Origin: Sporisorium sorghi
Taxonomy: Eukaryota > Basidiomycota > Ustilaginomycetes > Ustilaginales > Ustilaginaceae
Assembly (NCBI GenBank): GCA_023212695.1
Contig: JALCCG010000165.1
Coordinates: forward strand, 1-48,409
DNA: 48,409 bases
Direction of reading: 5' to 3'
The translations under genes were made by a program, and so were the position numbers. The notes beneath the pieces are model-generated. The model was not told where the DNA came from, searched no databases, and worked only from the letters and a program-made list of their open reading frames with translations. This document shows positions 9,151 to 18,269 of the stretch, in pieces; the first letter of the stretch is position 1; each line of letters opens with the position of its first letter.

Positions 9151-11233
9151 GGAGAGATCCGCGCGTGTTTTTGCGCGTGCGTTGTTAACCGTTGCGTTTT
9201 GCACTGCGTGTCTGGCTGGTGTTGGTTGAGAAGAAAATTCCAGCCAATCAATTTCCGCTGTTTTTCCCTCTCAAAAAAATCGGATGATTTTCTCACAGCC
9301 ACGGCTGGGACAGATCGGGCGATTTCATCTGAGTGGCCTGGCTGTCAAAGCAAGTCGTGCTTCACTGCTTCAACTCGCTCTCGTTCAGGCAAAGCACTCG
9401 AGAGCTGCAGTAGATGTCCCGATATCATTCTGATGCTAGATCGCTTGGCTCAAAAACACAGACCTTGCTGCGCCGTTGGGGCAGAGTAGCCAGTGCTGTG
9501 CCATCCAAAGCGTTACAAGTAGCCTGCTCGAGTGGTCTTTTCGTCGCCCGTCGCTCCACGTCGTCATGACCTCGCACGGGAATGTGCAGTCGTCTGATGG
9601 GATCACATGAATCGACCTCCGCAAAGACCACGTTGAAAATCGCACTGGGATGGCTTATTGCGCCATCTGCGCCGTCTTCGGGTTCAACGTCCCCGGCTGC
9701 TTTGAGATCAGACTACTCTTCAAGCAAAGCATGTAGTGTTCTTGGAGCGCTTTTCTCTGGAAGTCGAGTTACCTACCTTTTGGCATTCCGTACGACAGAC
9801 GAGATGCGCGGAACATAAGCACACCTTGCAGGGGGGTGGATCCGGACCATCTCTGCTTTCACGTCAGAAACGTGGCAGACCCGGGATGCGTGAAGACAAG
9901 CCAGCGGCATGCCCCACGCAATCGCCACGTGTGGACTGCATCTTTGCACACACCCGATAAGCAGCAGGTGTGTTAGAGATCCGAGAACGATCAGAATGGG
10001 CCTACTGTATCCTGATTGGCGTGGGAGCAGGGATGTCGGAGAATGGAGGAGATAAAGATTCAGTATCGCCTTCGGTCGAGATTTCGGGCGCTGCCATGAT
10101 TGGACGCGGCCGAGTTTGCTATCGAATCGTTGTTAGAGTGTCGGTCGGGTGAGGCGAGAGCAAGCGGGGAGCGGAATGGTCTGTGTCTGAGAGGTCGTGT
10201 CTATCAGCAGCACAATTAGGGACAAGCAGGGACAAGCAGGCAGGGTGCAAGACAAGCTCAATAATTGGCAGCAATCGTCAACGACAGTGCGGGGTAGCAA
10301 ATGAGGCACACATGCAATCCGGCAACCATCAACGATAGCGATGCTCCTTGTTCGAACAGGATCGGGTTGAGACGTGCGTATGACGACTCACAGCATTTGT
10401 TGGTCGGCGTGAAAGAGCAAGTATCTTGTCATCGTGAGGCCATCTTATCATCATCCGCAGCAGTCGTTCGCAGCCATCTCGCCCGCCAGACCATTATGCG
10501 CATGCTCGGCCGCCGTTGCTCAAATCGCAAACTCGGCCGTCTTTCCTGCTTGGCGAGATTTCAATTCTTGACAGGTCGCGAAAATCCAAATCTTGCGCTT
10601 GCACACCGCAGCACAACAGCAGCAGCGGATGGCGGCTCAACTCAACTGTCAAGGGAAATTCGAGAAAAAGAAAAGACGGCCAAGTTTCCGCATCGCCTGG
10701 GCAGCCAATCAAAGATAGGGCCAAATCCCAGAGATAAGGGCATTTGCTTGGCGGGCGAGTGGGCGTCGAATGAGGAGACAGCAGAAAGCGGCTCTGTCGC
10801 TAAGTTAATCTTTGGCAAGTTTTTGACTCGTCGTCTCTCTCCCTCTCTCCCCCGCCTTTTTCTCCGACGGTTTGTCGCTCGCTCGCTCGAGTTACCCGCT
10901 CTCCGCATGACTGCATTCTATCGCAGCAGCTGATTATTGCGAGCAAATCAAGCGGGTCCATCTTTTTGCCACGCGGGACAAAGAAACTTACAGCACCTGC
11001 AAGTCGACTCGATATCGGCAATGCGGCTTCTGCAGTGAAAGCACACGCTGCTTCTTCTCTCTATCAAACGTTCGGTACCCAATCAAGCTCTCCGATAGCC
11101 CTGCAGACGTCCAAAGGTCGACACAAACATGTACATATAGACTCGACTTTGCAAAGGTTGTCTGATCCATCTTCCCACCTCAACTCACAACCACCTTCTT
11201 CTCCTCCCCTCCGCCACTCGACCTCTAGAGACA
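9151..11233. other. 2.1 kb intergenic region, no gene supported
   Basis: This separates the divergent CYP51 and NCS1 permease genes. Open frames on both strands (the longest about 210 codons at 10301-10933) show no recognisable family and look compositionally random. GATAA/TTATC cores occur at 9956-9960, 10051-10055, 10445-10449 and 10733-10737, which could serve nitrogen control of the permease. A TATA-like CATATAG is near 11134. CT-rich sequence at 11165-11225 leads into the permease start. Confidence 0.55.
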
Positions 11234-12994
11234 ATGACGCTGATCAAACGCGCCATCAACGCGGCCTCCATCAAGGGCTCCGAGCGCCGCCCTGGCGAGT
11301 CGCGCGGCAACAGCATGCTGCGCAATGCCGACTTGCTCCCCGTCGCCCCCGAGCGCCGCACCTGGGGCTGGAAGGACTTCTCGGCCTTCTGGATCTCGGA
11401 CGGTCTCAACCTCAACACTTTCATGATTGCTTCGACGGCGGTCTCGGCCGGTCTCACTTGGTCCCAGGCCTGGGCTGCGATTATCGTCGGCTACTTCCTC
11501 GTGGCGTTCCTTGTCGTGCTTGCTGCACGCATCGGTGCGGTCTACCACGTCTCGTTCCCGATTCTGGCTCGCAGCACTTTCGGTGTTTGGGGTGCCATCT
11601 GGCCCATCATCAACCGATCTGCTATGGCCGCTATTTGGTACGGTGTTCAGGCTTACATTGGCGGACAATGTGTCACTTTGGTCCTCGAGAGCATCTTCCC
11701 CAGCTACCGAAACTTTCCGAATCACCTCCCCGAGTCGAGTGGCACATCCTCTCAGGGCGTCCTGAGTTTTGCGATTTTTTCCCTCTGCAGTCTCCCATTG
11801 GCCTGCCTTCACCCATCCTCCGTGCGACACTTTTTCACTGTGAAGGCAGTGCTGGTCCCAGTAGCGGCGATCGCCTTCTTCATATGGTCGATCGTGGACG
11901 CCAAGGGTCTCGGTCCCATCGTCCACCAGCCCGCCAAGCTCCACGGAAGCAAGTTCGGCTGGCAGTTCGTTGCCTCGCTCATGTCGTGCATCTCCAACAT
12001 GGCTACGCTTGCTCTCAACATCCCTGACATCTCCAGGATGGCTAAGGACAAGCGCTCGGTCACCTGGTCTCAGTTCCTCGCTATCCCCCTCACCTTTTCG
12101 ATCACTTCCTTCCTCGGAATCATCATCGCTTCGTCGAGCCAGGTCATCTATGGCAAGCTCATCTGGAACCCCGTCGATCTCCTTGGTCAGCGCTTGCAGG
12201 CGGACCCCTACGACTCGGGTGCTCGTGCCGGTGTCTTTTTCATCGCCTTCGCCTTCATCATCGGTCAAATCGGCGTTAACATCGCCGCCAACTCGCTCTC
12301 GGCTGGACACGATCTCGCCGCTGCTTGCCCTCGCTTCATCAACATTCGACGAGGCTCGATTCTTTGCTGTGCAGTCGCCGCCGCCTACTGTCCCTGGAAC
12401 CTGCTCAAGGACAGCAACAACTTTGCCACGTACCTGTCGGCGTACTCGCTGTTCCTGTCGAGCATCAGCGGCACGATGATGGCGGACTACTACATTGTCA
12501 AGCGCGGAGTTTTGCACATGCCGTCTCTCTTCTCTGCGAGCTCGGGTAAAAAGGACAGCCAGGTGCCGCACATGTACCACTACTGGAACGGCATCAACTT
12601 CCGAGCCTTTGCCGCGTACATTGGCGGTATTGCCATGACGGTTGCAGGGTTCGCGGGCGTGCTGGGTGCCAATGTGTCCGTGACGGCGCAGAGGATGTAC
12701 ATCCTGGCGTATCCGCTTGGGTTCCTGGTTTCGGGTGGCATCTACGTGGCGCTGTGCGAGGTGTGGCCCGTTCCTGGAGGCGTTTCGGTGCGAGAGCACA
12801 AGCAATTCCTCGAGCCCGAGAGCTGGGAGGTGGACATGATCGAGGGCAGCGAGCTCGCCAAGGAGCTGCCGGGTGCCAGTGCGTCCGCCGGCAGCACGAG
12901 CGAGGACATCGAAAAGTGCTCGGCGGATTTCAAGCCCACCGGCCAGCAGCACCAGCAACAGCACGAGCTGTCGGACTACTACCTGCAAAAGTGA
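11234..12994 (+). CDS. NCS1 family nucleobase/allantoin-type permease
   Basis: A 586-residue intronless polytopic membrane protein of the nucleobase:cation symporter-1 family, Fur-type (uracil, allantoin, uridine, thiamine-like substrates). Family marks: the N-terminal RNADLLPVAPERRTWGWKDF segment before TM1, FWISDGLNLNTFMIAST in TM1, GAIWPIINRSAMAAIWYGVQAYIGG around TM3-4, and LNIPDISRMAKDKRS between TM6 and TM7. About 12 hydrophobic segments can be counted; the N-terminus (about 1-55) and the Gln/His-rich C-terminus (about 540-586) should be cytoplasmic. It probably imports a purine/pyrimidine or allantoin for nitrogen supply at the plasma membrane; the exact substrate cannot be fixed by eye. 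GATA cores upstream fit nitrogen regulation. It has no co-directional partner gene nearby. Confidence 0.9.
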   Translation: MTLIKRAINAASIKGSERRPGESRGNSMLRNADLLPVAPERRTWGWKDFSAFWISDGLNLNTFMIASTAVSAGLTWSQAWAAIIVGYFLVAFLVVLAARIGAVYHVSFPILARSTFGVWGAIWPIINRSAMAAIWYGVQAYIGGQCVTLVLESIFPSYRNFPNHLPESSGTSSQGVLSFAIFSLCSLPLACLHPSSVRHFFTVKAVLVPVAAIAFFIWSIVDAKGLGPIVHQPAKLHGSKFGWQFVASLMSCISNMATLALNIPDISRMAKDKRSVTWSQFLAIPLTFSITSFLGIIIASSSQVIYGKLIWNPVDLLGQRLQADPYDSGARAGVFFIAFAFIIGQIGVNIAANSLSAGHDLAAACPRFINIRRGSILCCAVAAAYCPWNLLKDSNNFATYLSAYSLFLSSISGTMMADYYIVKRGVLHMPSLFSASSGKKDSQVPHMYHYWNGINFRAFAAYIGGIAMTVAGFAGVLGANVSVTAQRMYILAYPLGFLVSGGIYVALCEVWPVPGGVSVREHKQFLEPESWEVDMIEGSELAKELPGASASAGSTSEDIEKCSADFKPTGQQHQQQHELSDYYLQK

Positions 12995-13552
12995 TCGCAA
13001 GCCGATCCACACACATAGTCTCTTTCTGTAACGCTTCCTTTTTGTGCATCATATACCTTGTTCTCGTTTGTTCGTTATGGAATGCTATTCGGCCTTGTTT
13101 CTCGTACACATCTTCCGAATGCTGTGCTGAACGATGGAGCTGATGAGAACAAAGTCAAGTTTGGTGATTGCGATCATGCGGTGAGGTACAGCTAGCTGCC
13201 TTTGCGCTTTTTGACATGAGCAGCGACCTCATATGAAATGTGGGCGAGTGGCTGCAGGTTCGATGCAGCGCCCACTGAGACGCAGCTGAAATGAAGGAAT
13301 TTGAGGGCGCATGCAGGTTGCGAGGCACTTGAGTCGAATTGCTCATCTCAGCTTCTCAGTCTCAGCAATGCGGCTTCAAAATGGTGTTGGCCATCTGGCT
13401 CACGACTCTTCGGATCCGATCTGGTGACGTCCACAAGACTTCAGCAAGCAAGAGCCCACCACAATCGTTCAATTGACCTATTTGTGTGCTGCAAGCGTGA
13501 TCGTCAGACAATGTCTTGTTCGAATTCCACGTTCTCGTGGTACACATGGCTT
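12995..13552. other. Convergent intergenic region
   Basis: This lies between the 3' ends of the permease (plus) and the 2-oxoadipate dioxygenase (minus). I see no coding frame or RNA gene; it must hold both transcript ends. Confidence 0.6.
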
Positions 13553-15211
13553 TCAGGCGCCTTGTCGCGTCGTCATCTTGACGAGTGCATCGACATCGAC
13601 GCCGAGGATGGCGCCAACTTCGACGAGACTCTGGCTCTGCTGTTCGGCGTACAGCGTGAAGTAGTCCAAGATGGTGCCGCCAACGGCTGCTTCCAGTGTC
13701 TTTCTAGCCTCGAGATGGTCGATCTTGCACGAAGATGGCTCGGCCGTTGCTGGAGGAGACGATTGGCTCGTGGAAGGAAGGTTGCTCTGGAAGATGCCTG
13801 CGGCCGAAGCAGGTAGAAAGTCTTCGTAGGTGATAGGCTCTGCTTCCAGTGCGCCTGCATCCACCAGATCGGCGAACAGCTCGCACCCTGCCTCTCCCTT
13901 GCTACCTCGCACCATATTCTTAGCCAGCACAGCATCCGTGACACTGAAAGTGAAATACCCCAGCGCCTGTCGCAGCATCGCATCCTTCGTATCAGGGAAC
14001 CCATGCTCAAACACCTCGTTCAAGATCTCGACGCACTCCTCCTTGCCCACCCTCACCTGCTTCTCCTCCTCCACCGCCAACTTCCTCCTCGCCACCTCCG
14101 CCATCGCGTCGTCATACAGCCTCGCGCCCTTCCTCGTCAACGCCTGGCCCCTCGCCTCGATCTCGCCAAACCTCGCTTTGTGCCTCCCCTCCACCACCAC
14201 CGCCTCACCCTCACCGCCCATAAACTCGACGCTCTCCGACAACGCATGGAAGCTCGTCTGCCTGAGATACACCGCATTCACCCTCGCCGGCGGACCTTCG
14301 ATGACATCCTTTGCATCGATGCCCTTGGCGAGCATTTGCGCCTGCACCTGGTCGATATCCAGCGTTCTTGGCGTAAGATGGTTGATATGGGGGCCGCGGA
14401 AGCTGACGATATCGGCGACGAGCGGGTGGGTGCGTGCGAGGAGCTGGTACTGAGCCAACGAGACCGGGGTGGATTTGTGCCACGCGAAAATGTCGACGAC
14501 GCGCTCGACGAATTCGATGGCTTGCGGGCGGGTCAGATGCTGGAGGCTGGACTCGGCGATGAGGAGCAGCTCGACGCAGCGCGGAGAGACGATTTGGCGC
14601 CGACTGAGCAGTTGCTCTGCCAGCGCGCGCGTCGGAGCGTCGTGGATGAGGTCGATGCGGAGCAGGCTGCAGAAGATGCGGAACGGGTTCTTGATCAAAT
14701 TCTCGGCTCCCACGGGCCGGAAAGCGGTGGCGTGGATGGGCAGCCGCGCGTGCTTGTGCAGATCGTAGTATCCGACCGGGTGCATGCCAAAGACGCGGAA
14801 GATGCGCGCGAGCAGCGACAGCTCGGCGGCTGTGCCCACGCGGATGGCGCCATGACGCTCGACGTTGAGTCTGGAAATCTCGTCGTCCGTCAGCGCCGAC
14901 TGAGCCGGCAGACGACGGATAACGTCCGAGTTGACGCCAGCGTTGATGCTGAGCAGCTCGCCGTACAGCGGCACCTCGGAGCGGTACATGGCGGACATGG
15001 ACGACGCGAGCAGTGCGCGCAGTTGGGTGCTCGTCACCATGGAGGCTTGATGCTCATCGCTCGATGTGGAGGAGGTATCACTCTCATCCGTGCTGTACGC
15101 CGCAAGCGAGCGCAGGTAGCTTGGCGTCGGAACGAACGCCATCTCTGACGCCCAAGCCTTACCCCCCTCCTCCAGCCCCACAGCCACACCCGCCGCTGCC
15201 GCCGCCGCCGC

Positions 15212-15242
<31 letters not shown>

Positions 15243-15277
15243 GCCGCCGTTGTCGTCGTCGTCGTCGGTCCAGCCAT
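13553..15277 (-). CDS. 2-oxoadipate dioxygenase/decarboxylase (HglS/YdcJ, DUF1338)
   Basis: A 574-residue protein from the first ATG (15277). After MAGP and six Thr there are 19 consecutive alanines (about 11-29), then the enzyme. Family marks: VERHGAIRVGT with His142, FGMHPVGYYDL (164-173), FRGPHINHLTPRTLDID with His300, and FGEIEARGQALTRKG with Glu371/Glu373. The spacing fits the two-His-one-Glu metal site of the family (His70, His226, Glu294 in the Pseudomonas enzyme). The reaction known for HglS is Fe(II)-dependent conversion of 2-oxoadipate to D-2-hydroxyglutarate and CO2, a late step of lysine breakdown. The gene is divergent from an ALDH7A1-type dehydrogenase of the same pathway, which supports the call. 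The Ala run may be a flexible N-terminal extension; a start at the later Met in ASEMAFVPTP (Met46) is possible. No intron is needed. Confidence 0.87.
15191..15247 (-). repeat. (GCG/GCA) run encoding 19 alanines
   Basis: A trinucleotide repeat inside the 5' coding part of the 2-oxoadipate dioxygenase gene. It is followed upstream by six Thr codons (ACG/ACA). It is nearly pure and so likely to vary in length among strains. Confidence 0.9.
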
Positions 15278-15828
15278 CTTGCTGACCCTCTTCTTGCGTC
15301 TGCGTGTCTCCACCGCGGTATCGCTAAGCGTTCGTCGAGGAGCAAGCGTACTCAGGTACAGCTGGGCAACCGAATGATGCACGTCGCACCTCTCGAGTCT
15401 GCTGGCCAAGGATGGTTAATGTCGCTCGCTCTGGTGTTGATTGCGCGTGTTGGTGGTGTGTGAGGGAGAGATGAAGGTGTACCTCGCAGATGCGTTGGCT
15501 GCATACATAGCTGGGCGTGTAGACAAGCTCACTGAGATGTTCGGTAGTGTTGGAAGCGCGAGTCTGACGGAGCGAGTGCGAGAGAGGGAGGGGTGTATAT
15601 ACCTGCTGCGGCTCCAAACGCTTCAACCCTAAGACAGTACAATCCCACTAAGCTCCAAAGCCGAAGCCGCTGCTTATCAGCCAGGCTCAACTATTGTCAA
15701 CAGGGGCTGTACCGTAAAGCCAGGCGCGCACTGTTCGACAAGTGCGAAAACTCGGCCTGCCAAAAAAATCTGTGGGGATCCGGTCATCATTCGACACAAA
15801 AGCAACACATGACACATTGATCCACATT

Positions 15829-15858
15829 CGCACTCGCACTCGCACTCGCACTCGCACT
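15829..15858. repeat. (CGCACT)5 hexanucleotide tandem repeat
   Basis: Five perfect CGCACT copies in the divergent promoter between the two lysine-catabolic genes. Confidence 0.95.
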
Positions 15859-16400
15859 CTTGTCACAATGTGGCGCAGCATGCCGTGAGCCGGATCGACG
15901 ACGGCAAAATGCCGAGATAAGTTAGGCACGGTGAATGTGCGAATTCTGGCTCTGGAGCGCTGTTCGGCAAAACACCGAAAGCGGGTTGCGCGCGTTCGGC
16001 GGATTTCCGTGCCCCCCCCCCCACTGCGCCGTACAGTAATTTAAATCCACTAACTTAGCTTGGTTGTGCTGCGTCAATGATTGCACACGCGTGACCATTC
16101 CAGCTGTGGAAAATGCTTCCTTCGTTGCTTTGCAAAGGTCGACGTGGCATGCAGAGGCATGGTGGTTACCAGAGAGTTACCAGACCCGGCACAAAGAGGT
16201 GACAGCTGGCCTGGCTGGCCTGGCTGTGGGTCCGAGCTGTCACTTTCTGCCGTGTGCTTCTTCACCCTCTCTCCCTTCTTGGTGCGTCAGGACGTGGTGA
16301 GGCATTGTCGGCTTCGAGCTGCCTGCTATCTCTCGAGCGAGTGTAGCCTTTGCACAGGCAGCCTCAACCTTTCCAGCTATTGCATCGACCCCAAGCTTCA

Positions 16401-16406
16401 TATAAG
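16401..16406 (+). promoter_or_regulatory. TATA-like box of the ALDH7A1-type gene
   Basis: TATAAG in the context CTTCATATAAGAC, 125 bases upstream of the ATG. The distance suits a fungal TATA element with a short 5'UTR. Confidence 0.5.
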
Positions 16407-16530
16407 ACTGTGCGATTGAACAAGCTCGACTCGATTCCAACCCCTGCTTCGACATCTCTTGCTCCATCACCACTTGGCTCTCACCTCATCCTTTCATCCC
16501 CACACACTGCTACCGTCTATACCAAACAAC

Positions 16531-18189
16531 ATGCCAGAGCCCATCACCACCGCCGCAGCACCTGCTGCAGCGCCTGCTGCAGCTTCCACCAAAGCCTCTG
16601 CGGCAGACGCACTCAGCCTCGAGTCGGTCTTCTCCTCGCTCGACCTGCCCGCACCCGGCTCGAGCATCCCCGGCGTCTTCGACGGCACCGCCTGGCACCA
16701 CGGCGAATCGGCCAGCTCGACGCTCACTTCCACCAACCCCGCCACGGGCGCCACGCTCGCCACCGTCACCTCGGCCACCGCGGCGCAAGTCTCGTCCGTG
16801 CTCTCCGCCGCTTGTTGCGCCCAGCGGGTTTTGGCCCAGACGCCCGCCGCAACGCGCGGAGCCGTGATGAAGGACATCTGCTCCGCCTACCTCGCGCACA
16901 AGGACGCGCTGGGCGCGCTCATCTCGTATGAGATGGGCAAGGTGCTCTCGGAAGGCAAGGGCGAGGTGCAGGAGGTGATCGACGTGGCCGATATGGCTGT
17001 GGGGCTGTCGCGTTCCATCGTCGGCAGCGTGCTGCCCTCGGAGCGCCCCGGGCATGTGATTTACGAGCTGCCCAATCCGCTCGGCCTCGTCGCGGTCATC
17101 ACGGCGTTCAACTTCCCCGTCGCGGTGCACGGATGGAACTTCTGCCTCTCGTTCGTGTGCGGCAATGCGACCGTGTGGAAGCCCAGCCCCACCACGCCCC
17201 TCACCGCCATCGCCACCACCAAGCTCATCGTCAAGGTTCTGCACAAGCACGGCCTACCGGGCGCGCTGGCTGCACTCGTGTGCGGCGACGTCGAGACGGG
17301 CCAGAGTCTCACACGCGACCAAAGGGTGCAGCTGACCAGCTTTACGGGTTCCGAGACGGTGGGCAAGCTCGTGGCGCAGGACGTGGCTGCGAGGTTGGGC
17401 AAGGTCTTGTTGGAGCTGGGCGGCAACAATGCGGCGATTGTGCTGGACGATGCGGATCTGGACCTCGCTGTTCCGGGCGTTGCGTTTGCCGCGGTGGGCA
17501 CGGCGGGCCAGCGCTGCACCACGACCCGCAGGCTGCTGCTCCAGCGCCGTGTGGCGGATCGCTTCCTCGAGCGGCTGGTGCAGTTCTACGCGTCGCTGCA
17601 GCAGAAGGACCTCATCGGCGACCCGCTGCTGCCGTCGGTGCTGTGTGGGCCCCTCCACTCGCGCGCGGCGGTGGCGCAATACTGGCAGACCCTCGACACG
17701 ATCCGCACCGAGGGCGGCAAGATTCTCTTCGGCCCCGACTCGCCCAACTCCCCCGGCATCCCCGCCCACCTCGCGGCCAAGGGCAACTACGTCCTCCCCG
17801 CCATCACGCTCCCTTGCTCGCCCCACTCGCCCGTGTTCAACGAAGAAGTCTTCGCCCCCATCCTCAACGTCGCCCTGTTCGACACGCTCGACCAAGCCAT
17901 CCAGCTCAACAACAGCGTCCGCCAAGGCCTCTCGTCCAGCCTGTTCACCAGCGCCCTCACCAACATCGGCACCTGGCACGGCGCTCTCGGCAGCGATTGT
18001 GGCATTGTCAACGTCAATGTCAGCACGAGCGGCGCTGAGGTCGGCGCGGGCTTTGGCGGCAACAAGGCGACGGGTTGGGGCAGGGAGTGTGGCGGCGACG
18101 CGTGGAAGCAGTACTGCAGGTGGGCCACGAGCACAGTCAACTACAGTAGCAGCGTGGCGCTCGCTCAGGGGGTCAAGTTTGACGCTTGA
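16531..18189 (+). CDS. Alpha-aminoadipic semialdehyde dehydrogenase (ALDH7A1/antiquitin type)
   Basis: A 552-residue NAD(P)-dependent aldehyde dehydrogenase. The ATG at 16531 is chosen: it is the ATG nearest the conserved part and follows a CA-rich leader. Residues 1-50 are an Ala/Ser/Pro-rich extension. The catalytic domain has ITAFNFPVAVHGWN (191-204), WKPSPTTP, the glutamate motif LLELGGNN with Glu295 and the nucleophile motif GTAGQRCTTTRR with Cys329. The run from LLELGGNNA to TAGQRCTTTRRL is the antiquitin signature, distinct from other ALDH classes. Antiquitin oxidises alpha-aminoadipic semialdehyde (in equilibrium with piperideine-6-carboxylate) to 2-aminoadipate in lysine degradation. 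The divergent 2-oxoadipate dioxygenase would act two steps later, after transamination. The gene is convergent with the SR140-type gene, 80 bases between stops. Confidence 0.92.
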   Translation: MPEPITTAAAPAAAPAAASTKASAADALSLESVFSSLDLPAPGSSIPGVFDGTAWHHGESASSTLTSTNPATGATLATVTSATAAQVSSVLSAACCAQRVLAQTPAATRGAVMKDICSAYLAHKDALGALISYEMGKVLSEGKGEVQEVIDVADMAVGLSRSIVGSVLPSERPGHVIYELPNPLGLVAVITAFNFPVAVHGWNFCLSFVCGNATVWKPSPTTPLTAIATTKLIVKVLHKHGLPGALAALVCGDVETGQSLTRDQRVQLTSFTGSETVGKLVAQDVAARLGKVLLELGGNNAAIVLDDADLDLAVPGVAFAAVGTAGQRCTTTRRLLLQRRVADRFLERLVQFYASLQQKDLIGDPLLPSVLCGPLHSRAAVAQYWQTLDTIRTEGGKILFGPDSPNSPGIPAHLAAKGNYVLPAITLPCSPHSPVFNEEVFAPILNVALFDTLDQAIQLNNSVRQGLSSSLFTSALTNIGTWHGALGSDCGIVNVNVSTSGAEVGAGFGGNKATGWGRECGGDAWKQYCRWATSTVNYSSSVALAQGVKFDA

Positions 18190-18269
18190 AGAATACGCTC
18201 AAGGTGCGCAGCGATTGGTTGAATGCACATGTGATGCTTTTCGTAGACAGTGTGTGAGGAGAGAGTGGG

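Larger units (their letters stand above)
15278..16530. promoter_or_regulatory. Shared divergent promoter region, lysine-catabolic pair
   Basis: This 1.25 kb space separates the 2-oxoadipate dioxygenase start (minus) and the ALDH7A1-type start (plus). It holds a TATA-like GTATATACC at 15595-15603, a CGCACT hexamer array, a C11 run at 16012-16022 and a TATAAG at 16401-16406, which sits 125 bases before the dehydrogenase ATG. No coding frame is supported. Co-regulation of the two genes from here is inferred from layout. Confidence 0.55.

Noticed and set aside
10301..10933. Plus-strand open frame of 210 codons before the permease
   Set aside because: No family resemblance, no domain, composition like random translation; placed in promoter sequence.
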